Source of the DNA: Epichloe hybrida
Taxonomy: Eukaryota > Ascomycota > Sordariomycetes > Hypocreales > Clavicipitaceae
Direction of reading: 5' to 3'
Assembly (NCBI GenBank): GCA_019022495.1
Contig: JAFEKR010000059.1
Span: 124,001-188,000, forward strand
DNA length: 64,000 bases
Made by a program: the position numbers and the translations under genes. The notes under the pieces were generated by a model that ran no database searches, was not told the origin of the DNA, and saw only the letters and a program-made list of their open reading frames with translations. Below, in pieces: positions 1 through 10,445 of this stretch (the first letter of the stretch is position 1; each line of letters opens with the position of its first letter).

Positions 1-1312
1 AAGTTTCTTTACTACTAGAATATAAGCTACTTAATATACTTATTTTACACTACTAATAAATATAGTTTTATAAGTGCTATTAGCATTAGGGTGCCTTTAA
101 GAATAAGTATTATAAATTTTACTATTATAGTATTCTTTTATTGCTTTATCCTATTTTACTTAGTTTTCTAACCCTTTTAGCTTTATAATAATAGTATAGT
201 TTTAACTATTTTCGCATACCTTTAATACTATACTTTAGACTTTAAAGTTATTAAGATCTAGATATAAAGCTATATCTTTATCTATTAGTTATAAGTTTAT
301 TTAATTTTAAGATTACGTAGCTATTATAGTGTTTATATTTTAATAAGGCTAGACTACTAAAGATTTGTATCTAGTGGCTTTAGGTATGTTTAATTAAGGG
401 CTATTTCTATGTAATAAGGGTAATTACTATAGCTAATAGTAATTAAATTATTAAGTATAACTAGGTTCCTAGTTACTATATTTAGTGTTAGGGAGCTATT
501 AAATATAGCATTATAATATTTAATTTCATAGTGTGCGTGTTTTGCTTTTAACCTCTTTTAAACTTAAAGGGATACTGTTATAAATATTATATAATTTAGC
601 TTCTAAGATTAGAAAGTTATTAATATTAGTATTTTATAGGTCTTAAGGCATTACCTATGAAATAAATTCTAAGCTACTATTAGTACTTAGTAAGGACATT
701 ACTATAAAGAATTAAGGGCCTTAAGGCCTGCTTCCCTATAAGGTCTTACCTTACTACTAGAGATAGCTAGTCTTTATAAGGTTTTTACTTATTTATATAA
801 CCTATTTAAGTTTAGGGTTAATACTTATAATAGATGCTTTAATAGGTTTATTATAGTCTTTACTCCTAATAAACATAGAGCTTTTAATACTTAAATTCCT
901 ATCTAAGGCCCCTAGACCTTAAGTAAGGGTATTAGCCCTTAAGGTGTCTTCTATAGTGCTAGATATTATAAGTAGTGTTTTATAAAGTGTTAGTAAGAAT
1001 TAGAAGGTTTAATTTAGTAAATAATTAGTTTTTATGCTTATATTAAGGGCTTTTTATTTTATTTTAAGGATGCTTTAGGCTTTAGAGCATCTAGGCTTAT
1101 AACCTGTTAGAATTATATAGTATAATAGCTTATATTATATGTAAGGTACAAGTTATATAAGTATAGGTTATAGGTAGTACTAGCCCTAATGTACACTCCA
1201 CCGCGCAATCCAGCCGAAGTGGTCCTGATTGGCTATGAAATCCAACAGCATACATGTACACACCTACAAGGGTAATTAGAAACAGACCCACAGGTCTTAT
1301 CAGGGGGGGGGA
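1..1312. repeat. RIP-decayed AT-rich relic, unassigned
   Basis: The stretch is very AT-rich, dense in TpA and without a usable reading frame, the signature of RIP-mutated repeat DNA. From about 1180 the composition rises to near-normal GC and ends in a run of G at 1302-1311. I could not match the body to the other elements in this window. It may be the internal part of a retroelement whose 3' LTR is the candidate at 1313-1538. The 144-codon minus-strand frame over 1130-1564 has no recognisable domain and is not taken as a gene. Confidence 0.5.
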
Positions 1313-1538
1313 TGTAGTATGACTAAGCCGTGATAGGGCCGTCAGGTGATTAGGTACGTGGGTCGGGTACAGAAAGACCCCCTGTAGGGCACCTGCCCCT
1401 CCGCGAAAACTTTCCCCTGAAGATCTGTAACTTACGGCCCCCTTCTTCTTATAGCTATATAACACTACAAATAGCTTCCTTACTTTAAATCTTATTATAT
1501 TATCAAATATACCCTTAAGTATGCACTGGTATATTACA
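1313..1538 (+). repeat. Candidate 3' LTR (226 bases)
   Basis: A nine-G polypurine-like tract (1302-1310) is followed by a segment that starts TGTAGTATGAC and ends TATATTACA, so it has the TG...CA ends of an LTR next to a polypurine tract. Its first half is GC-balanced, the second half AT-rich. The partner LTR and left TSD would lie outside the window, so this rests on ends and tract only. Confidence 0.3.
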
Positions 1539-2004
1539 TTATGCTGCCTTAGTAAAACTAACACTAATTAATAGTTAAAAAACTTTAAAACAGCTAGGAT
1601 TACTAAGAAAAAACACTTCTCTTAGTTTAGCTATAAAGGTATACGAAGGGAAGATTAGAAAATCCAGCAGGCATGCTTAGCAAGGAAGCATATAAGCTAA
1701 AGCGCTAGTCCTAATGGGGGAGAGGGGGGAGGTCCTTGCTTCTCTCCCGCTACACCATGTATATGTAAAGCAGCGGAGGACCCCGATTCATGACATAATT
1801 AGGGAAAGCGGAGCTTTGCCTGCGTTTTACGTGCAAGGCAAAGGCAAGAGTGTAAAGCATAGCTTCCCGCTTTCCCTTTATTAAAATAAGGTTATTCTAT
1901 AGAGATATCTCTTCTAATTAGTTAGACATAAAATACTCTTTAGTGACTAGTTAAGAAATTTTTTTCTGCCTTTCTTAACTGCCTAAGCTAGGGGGGGGGG
2001 TTAA
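1539..2004. other. Intergenic, mixed composition, short hairpin
   Basis: No gene is visible. Near 1806-1882 there is an imperfect inverted repeat: AGGGAAAGCGG on the left and CCGCTTTCCCT on the right, about 60 bases apart. It could be a small folded element. No clear TSD was found, so it is not called a transposon. Confidence 0.35.
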
Positions 2005-2771
2005 TTAGATTGTCAATCAGATCGTCAATCAGATCATTAGTTAAATCATTAAAAAGGGAGGGGGGGGGGTAGTAAGGAGGCCCGCCGCAGGCAATAGCTT
2101 GCCGCAGGCGGCCCCCGGCAGGGCCCCCGGAGGGCCCCCGGAGGGAATAGAAAAGCTTAAATATCTAAAGATATTAGTTAAATTATCAAATCGTTAATTA
2201 GATCGTTAGTCAGATCATTAATCAGATTATCAATCAGATCATCAATCAAATCGTCAATCAAATCGTCAGTCAAATCGTCAGTCAAATCGTCAATTAGATC
2301 GTCAATTAAATCGTCAGTTAAATCGTCAATCAAATCATCAGTCAGAAAGTCAGTTAAATTGTCAAATTGTCAAATTGTCAAATTGTCAAATCGTCAAATC
2401 GTCAAATCGTCAAATCGTCAAATCGGTCAGAAAGTCAGTCAAATCATCAATTAGATCATTAATTAAATCATCAATCAGATTATCAATTAGATCGTCAATC
2501 AAATTGTTAATCAAATCGTTAATCGAATCGTCAATCAAATCGTCAATCAAATTGTCAGTCAAATTGTCAATCAAATCGTTAGTCAAATCGTTAGTCAAAT
2601 CGTCAATTAGATCGTCAATTAAATCGTCAGTTAAATCGTCAAATCGTCAAATCGTCAAATCGTCAAATCGTCAAATCGGTCTAATCAGTCAAATCAGTCA
2701 AATCAGTCAAATCGGTCAAATCGGTCAAATCGTCAAATCGTCAAATCGGTTAAATTAGTCAAATCGGTTAG
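2005..2771. repeat. Minisatellite array (12-base and 8-base units)
   Basis: The array is built of units such as TCGTCAATCAAA (12 bases), TCGTCAAA (8 bases) and TCAGTCAAA (9 bases), with C/T and G/A variation between copies. A GC-rich patch at 2080-2150 has repeated GGCCCCCGGAG-like units. Because the main unit is a multiple of three, both strands show long open frames rich in Ser, Ile, Lys or Asp, Leu, Asn; these are repeat artefacts, not genes. The array is split by the outer copia element: the same repeat resumes at 34253-34375. Confidence 0.85.
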
Positions 2772-3068
2772 TGTTAGTATCTACAGGATACTATTGACCT
2801 ACGCGTAGGGTTTTCGAGGTAAACTAAAGTGTATGTAATTATTATATATTCTAGTTTATTTAAGTAAGTAAAAGAGAGATTAAATAAAAGCAAAGAGAGT
2901 ATACTATTTATTATAGAAAAAGAGGCCTTAATTAGGGCTATTAGCAAAGAGGCCACATATACTAATACCTAATTATAGCGCTATTAGGCTAGATATATAA
3001 GTTTGTAATATAACGCGCTTACTTAATTAGAGGCACGTACCCTTATTAATATTATGCTTATTTTAACA
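2772..3068 (-). repeat. 3' LTR of outer copia element
   Basis: It begins TGTTAGTATCTACAGG and ends GCTTATTTTAACA on the plus strand. It is 297 bases, the same as its partner. Its left end is little mutated and its right end is RIP-mutated, the reverse of the partner LTR. Confidence 0.9.
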
Positions 3069-3227
3069 CTAGAAACTCTCTCTTTTTAATATAATTATTA
3101 ACACATAATATTAATAAGAGAATTCAACAGGAATTAAGGAATAAATAAGATTAAATAATTACAAATAATATTATAAGAAAAGGGTAGGGGGAAGGGGTAT
3201 AATAAATAATAAAATCTAATTTATAAG

Positions 3228-3309
3228 TGTTAGAATAAGCATGATATTAACAAGGGTGCGCGCCTCTGATTAGGTAGGCGCGTTACATCGCGGACCTATA
3301 TGTCTAGCC
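3228..3309 (+). repeat. Truncated 5' LTR of inner copia element
   Basis: The first 82 bases of the 297-base LTR, from TGTTAGAATAAGCATGATA, are nearly unmutated. The LTR is cut at 3310, where the Gypsy LTR begins. Its missing remainder does not reappear at 17325. Confidence 0.85.
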
Positions 3310-3500
3310 TGTGAGAACAAAGGGATAGCTAGGCAAGAGGTATGGGGGCGTTCGTATATTGACTAAAGCTTGCTAGGTCTAAGTGTGTTATGCGTGCGAG
3401 TCACTAACTTATAGCTAGTAGCTTACTAGTGTTACATAAACCTAGTCTTACAGTATGGTGCGCTAGCAGGGTATACTTATATTATAAGTAAGGCCTTATA
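3310..3500 (-). repeat. 3' LTR of Gypsy element B
   Basis: 191 bases starting TGTGAGAACAAAGGGATAGC. The left end is unmutated; the right end has become AAGGCCTTATA where the partner has GGGGCCTCACA. Confidence 0.9.
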
Positions 3501-6081
3501 ATTATCCCTTTACTTATAGCTAGGCTCCTAAATAGCTTTCCCTAGCCTTAATATAGCTATTTATTAACTAGCTAATAATAAAAATAATAATAAATAAATT
3601 AGTTAGCTTTATAATATAAATTTTATTATAACTTACTATTATATTACTCCCTTTTTCTCCTTATAACTCTAGACTATTCTAATTAATTTTAATTAGACTT
3701 TATTTACCTTAACTTATTATATACTTATTCTTACTATTTTATTATAAAAGCTAATACTATTTACTTCTATAAGTGCTCTTATATACACTACTTATACACT
3801 AGCTATACTAACTTTAAGAGGCACTTACTAATTAAAGCTACTTTACTAAGGATTATATATAGTTTTCCTTATTCTTTACTTAGAAGTAATACTACTAGGG
3901 ATAAGTAGTTAAAGTATTATCTCTAATATAATAAGCATAGTAATACCTATAAGATAGTAAGTTACTTAGTATTTTATTACTATATACTTCTAACTTACTA
4001 ACTTTTCTATACTAAGCTATAGTAATAATAGCTAGTAACTTTTCTAACCTAATAGTTATTTATAAGTAAGTATAAGCCCTTATAAGCACTACTATTTTTA
4101 CTTTAAATAAAGAGAGTATTAGTATTTTTTTAAAGAAGACTTACTATAGCTTTACTAAGTATATCCTTAACTTAGTTATAGGATTTAACTATATAAATAC
4201 CTTATACTATATTACCTTTAGGTTAACTAGTGCTATAAAGGCATATTAAGTCTATTAAATTCTAACCTAATTACTTATTATTTACTAACCTTTCTATATA
4301 AGCTACCTTTATTTCTTACTAAAGCTATCTAGTCTCTTAGTAATAGTTATAAGTTACCTTAGTAGCTATAGCCCTATTTCCCTCTCTTCTAGTTTACCCT
4401 TAGCTTTTTATTATTTATTTACTAGGGCTTTACTAATATTTTAATAAGAGGACCTAGAGGATACTATAGCTATATAGGAAGTGTATATAGTTCTTTAGCT
4501 TTATTTATTAAATCTAAGCTATATTACCTAGGCTATAGTAATACACTACTTTTTCTATACTATAGAGAAAGTAATTTAAGCTAATAAGAATAAGGTAAAG
4601 TATAGGTTTATTAATAGTAAGGTTATCTCCTATCTAGGGGCTATAATAAAGGGTTTTCTAGTTACTTTACTTATACTTTAGGCGCTATTTCCTTTATTTT
4701 TTTATAATATAATATAAGCCTCTAGGTAAAATTTTTAGGTAACTAATAATATTAAGCCTTTACTATAGTAATATTATTCCTTAGTGCTTATGATTTGCTT
4801 ATAACTTACTATACTTCCTTCTTATTTTACTTTAATAGAAAGCCTAAATTATATATTAAGTACCTTCTATATTTTCTACTACTACCTATTAATTATATTT
4901 ACTTAGCTAACCCTTCTATTTTACTAGGTATTTATTACCTTTATAAGTCTTTTTATAATTCTTAACTTCTTTAACTTTAAATTTATTATCTTTATCTTTA
5001 AGGTCTAGTATTAGTATTTCTTTATCTATAGTATCTTTCTAGTAATTCTATAGCTCTAATAGACTAATATAAAATATATTATATAGTTAACTATACTTAT
5101 TAGGTAGCGCTAGTTAGTATACTTATTTACCTATAGTGTTAAGTATCTAAAATAGCCTAATAAATCTAGGGGTTAGCTTTTATTTTATATCCTTAAGTCT
5201 AATATTCTTTACTAATAGTAGTACTAAGTCTTCTCTTTTTAAGGTTAATAGCTAGTGTTATTAGTTATAATACTTTACCTATACTTTAGTAGCTCTTACC
5301 TAGTTATATACTAGTTTCTCCCTAACCTTATATAGCTTTTATATATATATATAGGCTTCTAGGACCTCCCCCTCCTTACTCTTACCCTTAAGAGCTAGAT
5401 AAAACTTAAGTAAATAGCCTATAAGAGTATAGTTAGGGGAGTAACCTATTATCCTATTAATAGTATTATTATATATAAATTAAGCTATTAGGAGTAGCTT
5501 TAGCTATAGCTATTAGTTTTTTTTAATAAAGTATTATAAGTAATATTTAAGTACTTAGTTTATTCTCTTTATTTACCTATTAGTTTAGGGGTAAAATACT
5601 ATTAAAAGCCTATACTTTATATATAATAAGTAATATATATCTAACTAGAATTTGCTTATAAACACTAATCCTCTATTAGATATAATGCCCTCTAGCGCTT
5701 TAATTTAAAGCTTAATCTCCTTATAGAATAGCTTTACTAATTTAGCTATATTAATTATAGTCTATATAGGGAGAAAGATAAAGTACTTAGTAAATTAGTC
5801 TATAATTACTAGGATTACGTTAGTTTCTTAGTTACCTAGCTATACTAGTAGTAATCCTATAATAAAATCTATTAAGATCTTTACCTATAGTTACCTTAGT
5901 ATTAGTAATAATTTAAGGCTTCTATATAGGCAGTGCCTCCTAGCTACCACGCGCTAGCATACTCCGTAGCTAGATATATAGTTTAAAATAGCTTTACTTA
6001 TGTTAAAATATATTGTTAAAAATATATAAGGCTTTGTAATCCTAGGTTCAGTCGGATCGGTCCACTCTTTTGATTTCAACA

Positions 6082-6093
6082 GGTTATGAGCCC
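6082..6093 (+). other. Primer-binding site, half-tRNA iMet type (copy 1)
   Basis: GGTTATGAGCCC abuts the end of the first terminal repeat and is complementary to GGGCTCATAACC of the initiator-tRNA anticodon arm. The same site follows the second repeat at 6339-6350. Confidence 0.7.
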
Positions 6094-6095
6094 GG

Positions 6096-6185
6096 TGGCG
6101 CAGTGGTTGTGGCTCACTGTAGCGTATTAGCCTGCCCACCACAGTGGAGCACTGCTCTGCGAGGCAAGGTTATGGGTTCGAACCC
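6096..6185 (+). other. tRNA-like Pol III A and B boxes in miniature element (copy 1)
   Basis: TGGCGCAGTGG at 6096-6106 fits a Pol III A box and GGTTCGAACCC at 6175-6185 fits a B box. The second unit has TGGCGTAGTGG at 6353-6363 and GGTTCGAACCC at 6429-6439. A complete cloverleaf is not evident, so this is tRNA-derived or tRNA-like sequence rather than a tRNA gene. Confidence 0.6.
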
Positions 6186-9100
6186 TGCCGAAAAAACAAC
6201 TAAAGAAATTCAATTGCTAGTATAAGCCTAACCTCCAATAGGGCACTTTAGATATACAATTCCAGGGGGAGTGTTAAAATATATAAGGCTTTGTAATCCT
6301 AGGTTCAGTTGGATCGGTCCACTCTTTTGATTTCAACAGGTTATGAGCCCGGTGGCGTAGTGGTTAGGCCCACTGCGGCGCTTAGTCGCCCACCACAGTA
6401 GAGCACTGCTCTGCGAGGCAAGGTTATGGGTTCGAACCCTGCCGAAAAACAACTAAAGAAATTCAATTGCTAGTATAAGCCTAACCTCTAGTAGGGCACC
6501 TGGATATGCAATTCCAGGGGGAGTGTTAAAATATATAAGGCTTTGTAATCCTAGGTTCAGTCGGATCGGTCCACTCTTTTGATTTCAACAACTTATTACT
6601 AGCTACTAATAGTAATATTTTAGTAGTTTAAGAGTGCGTTTAGTCCTAAAGTAACTTACTAATAGATTATTATAGTATAGCTATAGAAGCTCTTATTATA
6701 AGATAGGCTCCTATAGAATAACTACCTAGTCTTTATATATTAGGAGGCCCCTTATACTATATAACTATAGACTAGCTTTTCCCCTCCCTTTTACTTAGGA
6801 GTTAACCTTACCTTTATGCTTTTATAAATCTAGATCTTAGTCCTATACCTTCTATAGTAATTATACTAATAGTTTATTTGCTACAAATTAGTAAGGATTT
6901 AGTGACATAATAGCCCCCTAAATCGCCTTTACTATACTAATATCTTAAATATATACTACCTTCTCCTTAAAATTACCCTTATTTAGCTAACCTATTACTA
7001 GATTTATAGTAGCTAACTAGCCTTTTACCTAGGCTACTTTTGCCTTAGTAAGTTCTAAGACTAGTATTATGCTATAACTTCTTTAATATATTAGTACTTC
7101 TTCTTTTACTATAAAGATATTTACTATCTTCCTTTAAAGCTCTAGTAAGAGCGCCTTATTTAATATAGGTTTACCCTTATAATTAAACCTTCTTAATAGT
7201 ATATCTATAGGGTTACTTTTCCTTAGTCTATACTTAATTATAAAATAGAAAGAGTAGAGGAATATACACTATTATACCTATCTTTTATTTAGCTTCTACT
7301 ACCTTATAAAGGTTTATAAGTTATAATAGTCTAATAAGACCTCTATAGGTATCTCTATACCTTTAATATAATATTACTAGTATTTAAATAACTTTACTAT
7401 AGTAAGCAACTCTTAATTAGCTATACTATAGTTACGTTTAGCGTCTATAAACTTTCTTAACTAAAAGGCTACTAGATACTAATAGCCCTTATTATCCTAC
7501 TAAGATAGGATTCTTACTATTATAAAAATCAAGGCATTTATCTTAATATACACCGCTTAACTTAGGTTATAGTATTAGAGTAAAGGCGCTTACTAAAAGG
7601 CATCTTTTAGCTAGTTAAACACTAACCGCTCCTTTTCTTTAAATATAAACCTCCTAGTCTAGATACCATTTTAACTACCCTTTATTAGCATATAAAGAGA
7701 TACTATAATCCTAGAGTATTTATAGATAAACTATTAATAGAAGTTATAGAACCTAAGGAATAACTATATATTCTTAAAACTTATTAGCTTCTTCTATTCT
7801 CTAATTATATTAACCTAGTAAGTATTTATTAATATCCTATTAATAAAGAGAATAAATCCTAGGAATTCTACTAATTCTTTATAGAAAGAGCACTTAGAGG
7901 GTTTTATATATAACTTTGCTAACCTTATACATTTAAGAACTTACTTAATATGTTTAGTGTGCTTCTCCTTTATCTTAGAGAAGATTAAGATATTATCTAG
8001 ATATACTATATAAATAATATTAACTAGCCTATATAGCGCCTTATAGATATAACTTTAGAAAGTAGCTAGGGTATTTATTAACCTAAAAGGCATTATAAGG
8101 TACTTATAGTGCCTATAATATATATAAAAAGCTATTTTCTACTTATTACCCTCTTTAATACGAATTTAGTAGTACATATCCTTAATATTAATCTTAGAAA
8201 AGAAACAGGCCTCTTAGCATTAATTAAGGATCTCTAAAATCAGGGGGAGAGCGTAGTAATTCTTTTATATTACCTTATTAAGCCCTTAATAGTTAACATA
8301 TAGCTAGAGCGTTCTATCCTTCTTTAGTATAAATAAAATAAGCGCGCTTACTAGGCTCTTTAAGGGTCTTATCTAGCCTTTCTTTAGGTTATTATTAATA
8401 TATTCCTAGAGCTCTCTAAGCTTCCTTTAGGAGAGAGAATAGATTAGTTTATATAGGGGTATAGCTCCTAGTATAAGATTAATCATATAGTTAGTTAACT
8501 TCTTTAATAGGAGGCTCCTTACCTTATCTAATATAAATATATCTTTAAACTTATGTAATTCCTCTAGGATATCTTTAATAGTTTTATATGCTCTTACCTT
8601 CTCTTTATCTTTAAGAGAGATAAACTTATTCTCTAATATGCCTATAATAGTATATATAATTATCTTATTATATATTACCTTTATAAACTTATAGGGAGTT
8701 AGTAGTAAAAAGGTTACCTTTCTCTTTTTAAACTACTATTCTTATAAGTATAAGTAAAGATATATATATTCTTCTATAAGTATATGTATTCTAATTAATA
8801 TAAGGCTTCCCTTTGCTCTTAGGTCCTTATTAATAGTTATATATAGTAACTTAAGATCTTTCTCTTTACCTTATAAATCTTTAATTATAATAGGTACCTT
8901 ATAGATACTATATTAGGGGACTATTAAAGCCCTTACTACCTTTAAGATAGGTGCTATAGCCTTAGCCTAATTAAGCTTATAAGTCTATGCGAATTAGGTG
9001 CTTATAATGTTAATCTTAGCATAACTATTAAGATTCACTACTATTTTAATATCTTTATACCTATAAATAGTAACTAGTATATAGAATTAGTATTCTATTA

Positions 9101-10210
9101 GTACCCTAGTATTTAAGGTAGAGGTAAGGGCTTTTACTTTTACCTCTAGGAGTTTTCCTAGCTCTCTTACTAGTCTTTCCTTAGCTTATTATAATTATAA
9201 ATAAGGTGCTTTATGCTACTATAATTAAAGCACTATTTTCTTCCTTATAGTCTATTATTATTTAGATAGGTAGCTAGGGTCTTTTCCTTATCCTTATCCT
9301 TATCTCTTTAGTCCTTATTTAGCTAATGCCCTTATAAGGAGTTATATCTTTAGTGTTAAGCTACCTTATATAGCCCCTTCTTTTCTAAATTATTTAGCTT
9401 TTACTTATCCTTTAATATTACCTCCTAGAATTACTAAGTAAGTTATATAATATTTTCTTATATTAAACTAGTAATATCCACGTGTAGGTTAATATAATCT
9501 TATAAGTTAGGAAGTAATTTTGTAAAGAATATAAGAGTATAAGTCTTTTCTAGAGTATATTCTAGGTGTTTCTCTAGTAAATCTAAGTAAATACTAAACT
9601 TAATAGGACTCTAGCCTTTCTTTTACTTTATGTTTTCTAGCTATATAGCTATTTATATATTATAACTTATAGAGTCTTTAAGTAGTATAAGGGTCTAGTC
9701 TTAGAACTTATCCTAGTTATTCTTAGGATAATTCTAACTATTAGCTAGTTATTCTTTAATGTATTAGTCCTATCTAGCCTAATAGTTTATATATATATAG
9801 TTAAGTGTAAAGAGAATCTTTTAGTTATCCTAGTAATACTTCTTCTTTGCCCCCTTAAAGGTATAGTTAAGGTTATTAAGCTATATCTTATGCTTCTATA
9901 GGTTTATAAGGTATTAGAGTTTTATAATATTTTAAACTTTAACTTCTTAGTTACTAAGGCTTAAGAATAAGCTATCCTTTTAGCCCCTTTTTACTAGTTC
10001 TTTATAAGATTATATTAAGTTAGTAAGCTTCTTTTCTTAATCCTATAGTTCCTTAAGTTACTTAAGCTAGGTAATTTACTCTTTAACTACTATCTCTTCT
10101 ATCCTTATAATAAAAGGTATAGCTTTAAATAAGGTTATAGAATATTATATATCCCTAGCTATAGTGTTACTATTATCTAGCTAATCCTAAGTAATATATA
10201 GTATAGTTCT

Positions 10211-10445
10211 TGTTAGGAACTAGCCTTATGGCTACTGCGTATAAGCGTTTAGAATAAGAATATTATTCTTACAGAAGGAAAGGAGAACTCTACTAGTATT
10301 ACAAAGCATCCGGATATATATCCCCTTGTGTGCGGTCCGTGCGTGGTCTACGTAAAGCCCTAACCCCTTTACCTAGAGTGCGTATACTTTCCGGAGCCTT
10401 TCTAAAGCTAGACTTAACCTAAGCTTATAGCTTAAGTCTATAATA
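10211..10445 (-). repeat. 3' LTR of Gypsy element C
   Basis: 235 bases from TGTTAGGAACTAGCC. The left end is intact, and the right end is converted to AAGTCTATAATA where the partner reads GAGTCCATAACA. Confidence 0.92.

Larger units (their letters stand above)
6001..6590. mobile_element. Tandem miniature LTR element (TRIM/SMART-like)
   Basis: Three near-identical 67-68-base direct repeats (6014-6081, 6272-6338, 6524-6590), each running from TGTTAAAA to GATTTCAACA, flank two internal segments of 190 and 185 bases. The first repeat is preceded by a 13-base partial copy at 6001-6013. The 5-base TSD actta is at 5996-6000 and 6591-6595. Immediately after the first two repeats comes GGTTATGAGCCC, complementary to the anticodon-loop half of initiator tRNA-Met, as in copia-type priming. 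Just before the second and third repeats is CCAGGGGGAG, a polypurine tract. There is no coding capacity. The element keeps CpG and CpA sites inside a RIP-mutated host, so it escaped RIP. Confidence 0.8.

Noticed and set aside
1130..1564. 144-codon minus-strand frame
   Set aside because: It spans a composition switch and the candidate LTR, with no recognisable domain.
2375..2758. 127-codon plus-strand and 62-codon minus-strand frames rich in Ser/Ile/Lys or Asp/Leu/Asn
   Set aside because: They arise from the 12-base minisatellite unit and occur on both strands; no independent sign of coding.
2774..2956. 60-codon minus-strand frame, repeated at 33958-34140
   Set aside because: Both copies lie inside the copia LTRs.
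6096..6185. A functional tRNA gene
   Set aside because: A and B boxes are present but no full cloverleaf is apparent and the sequence is inside a repeated mobile element.
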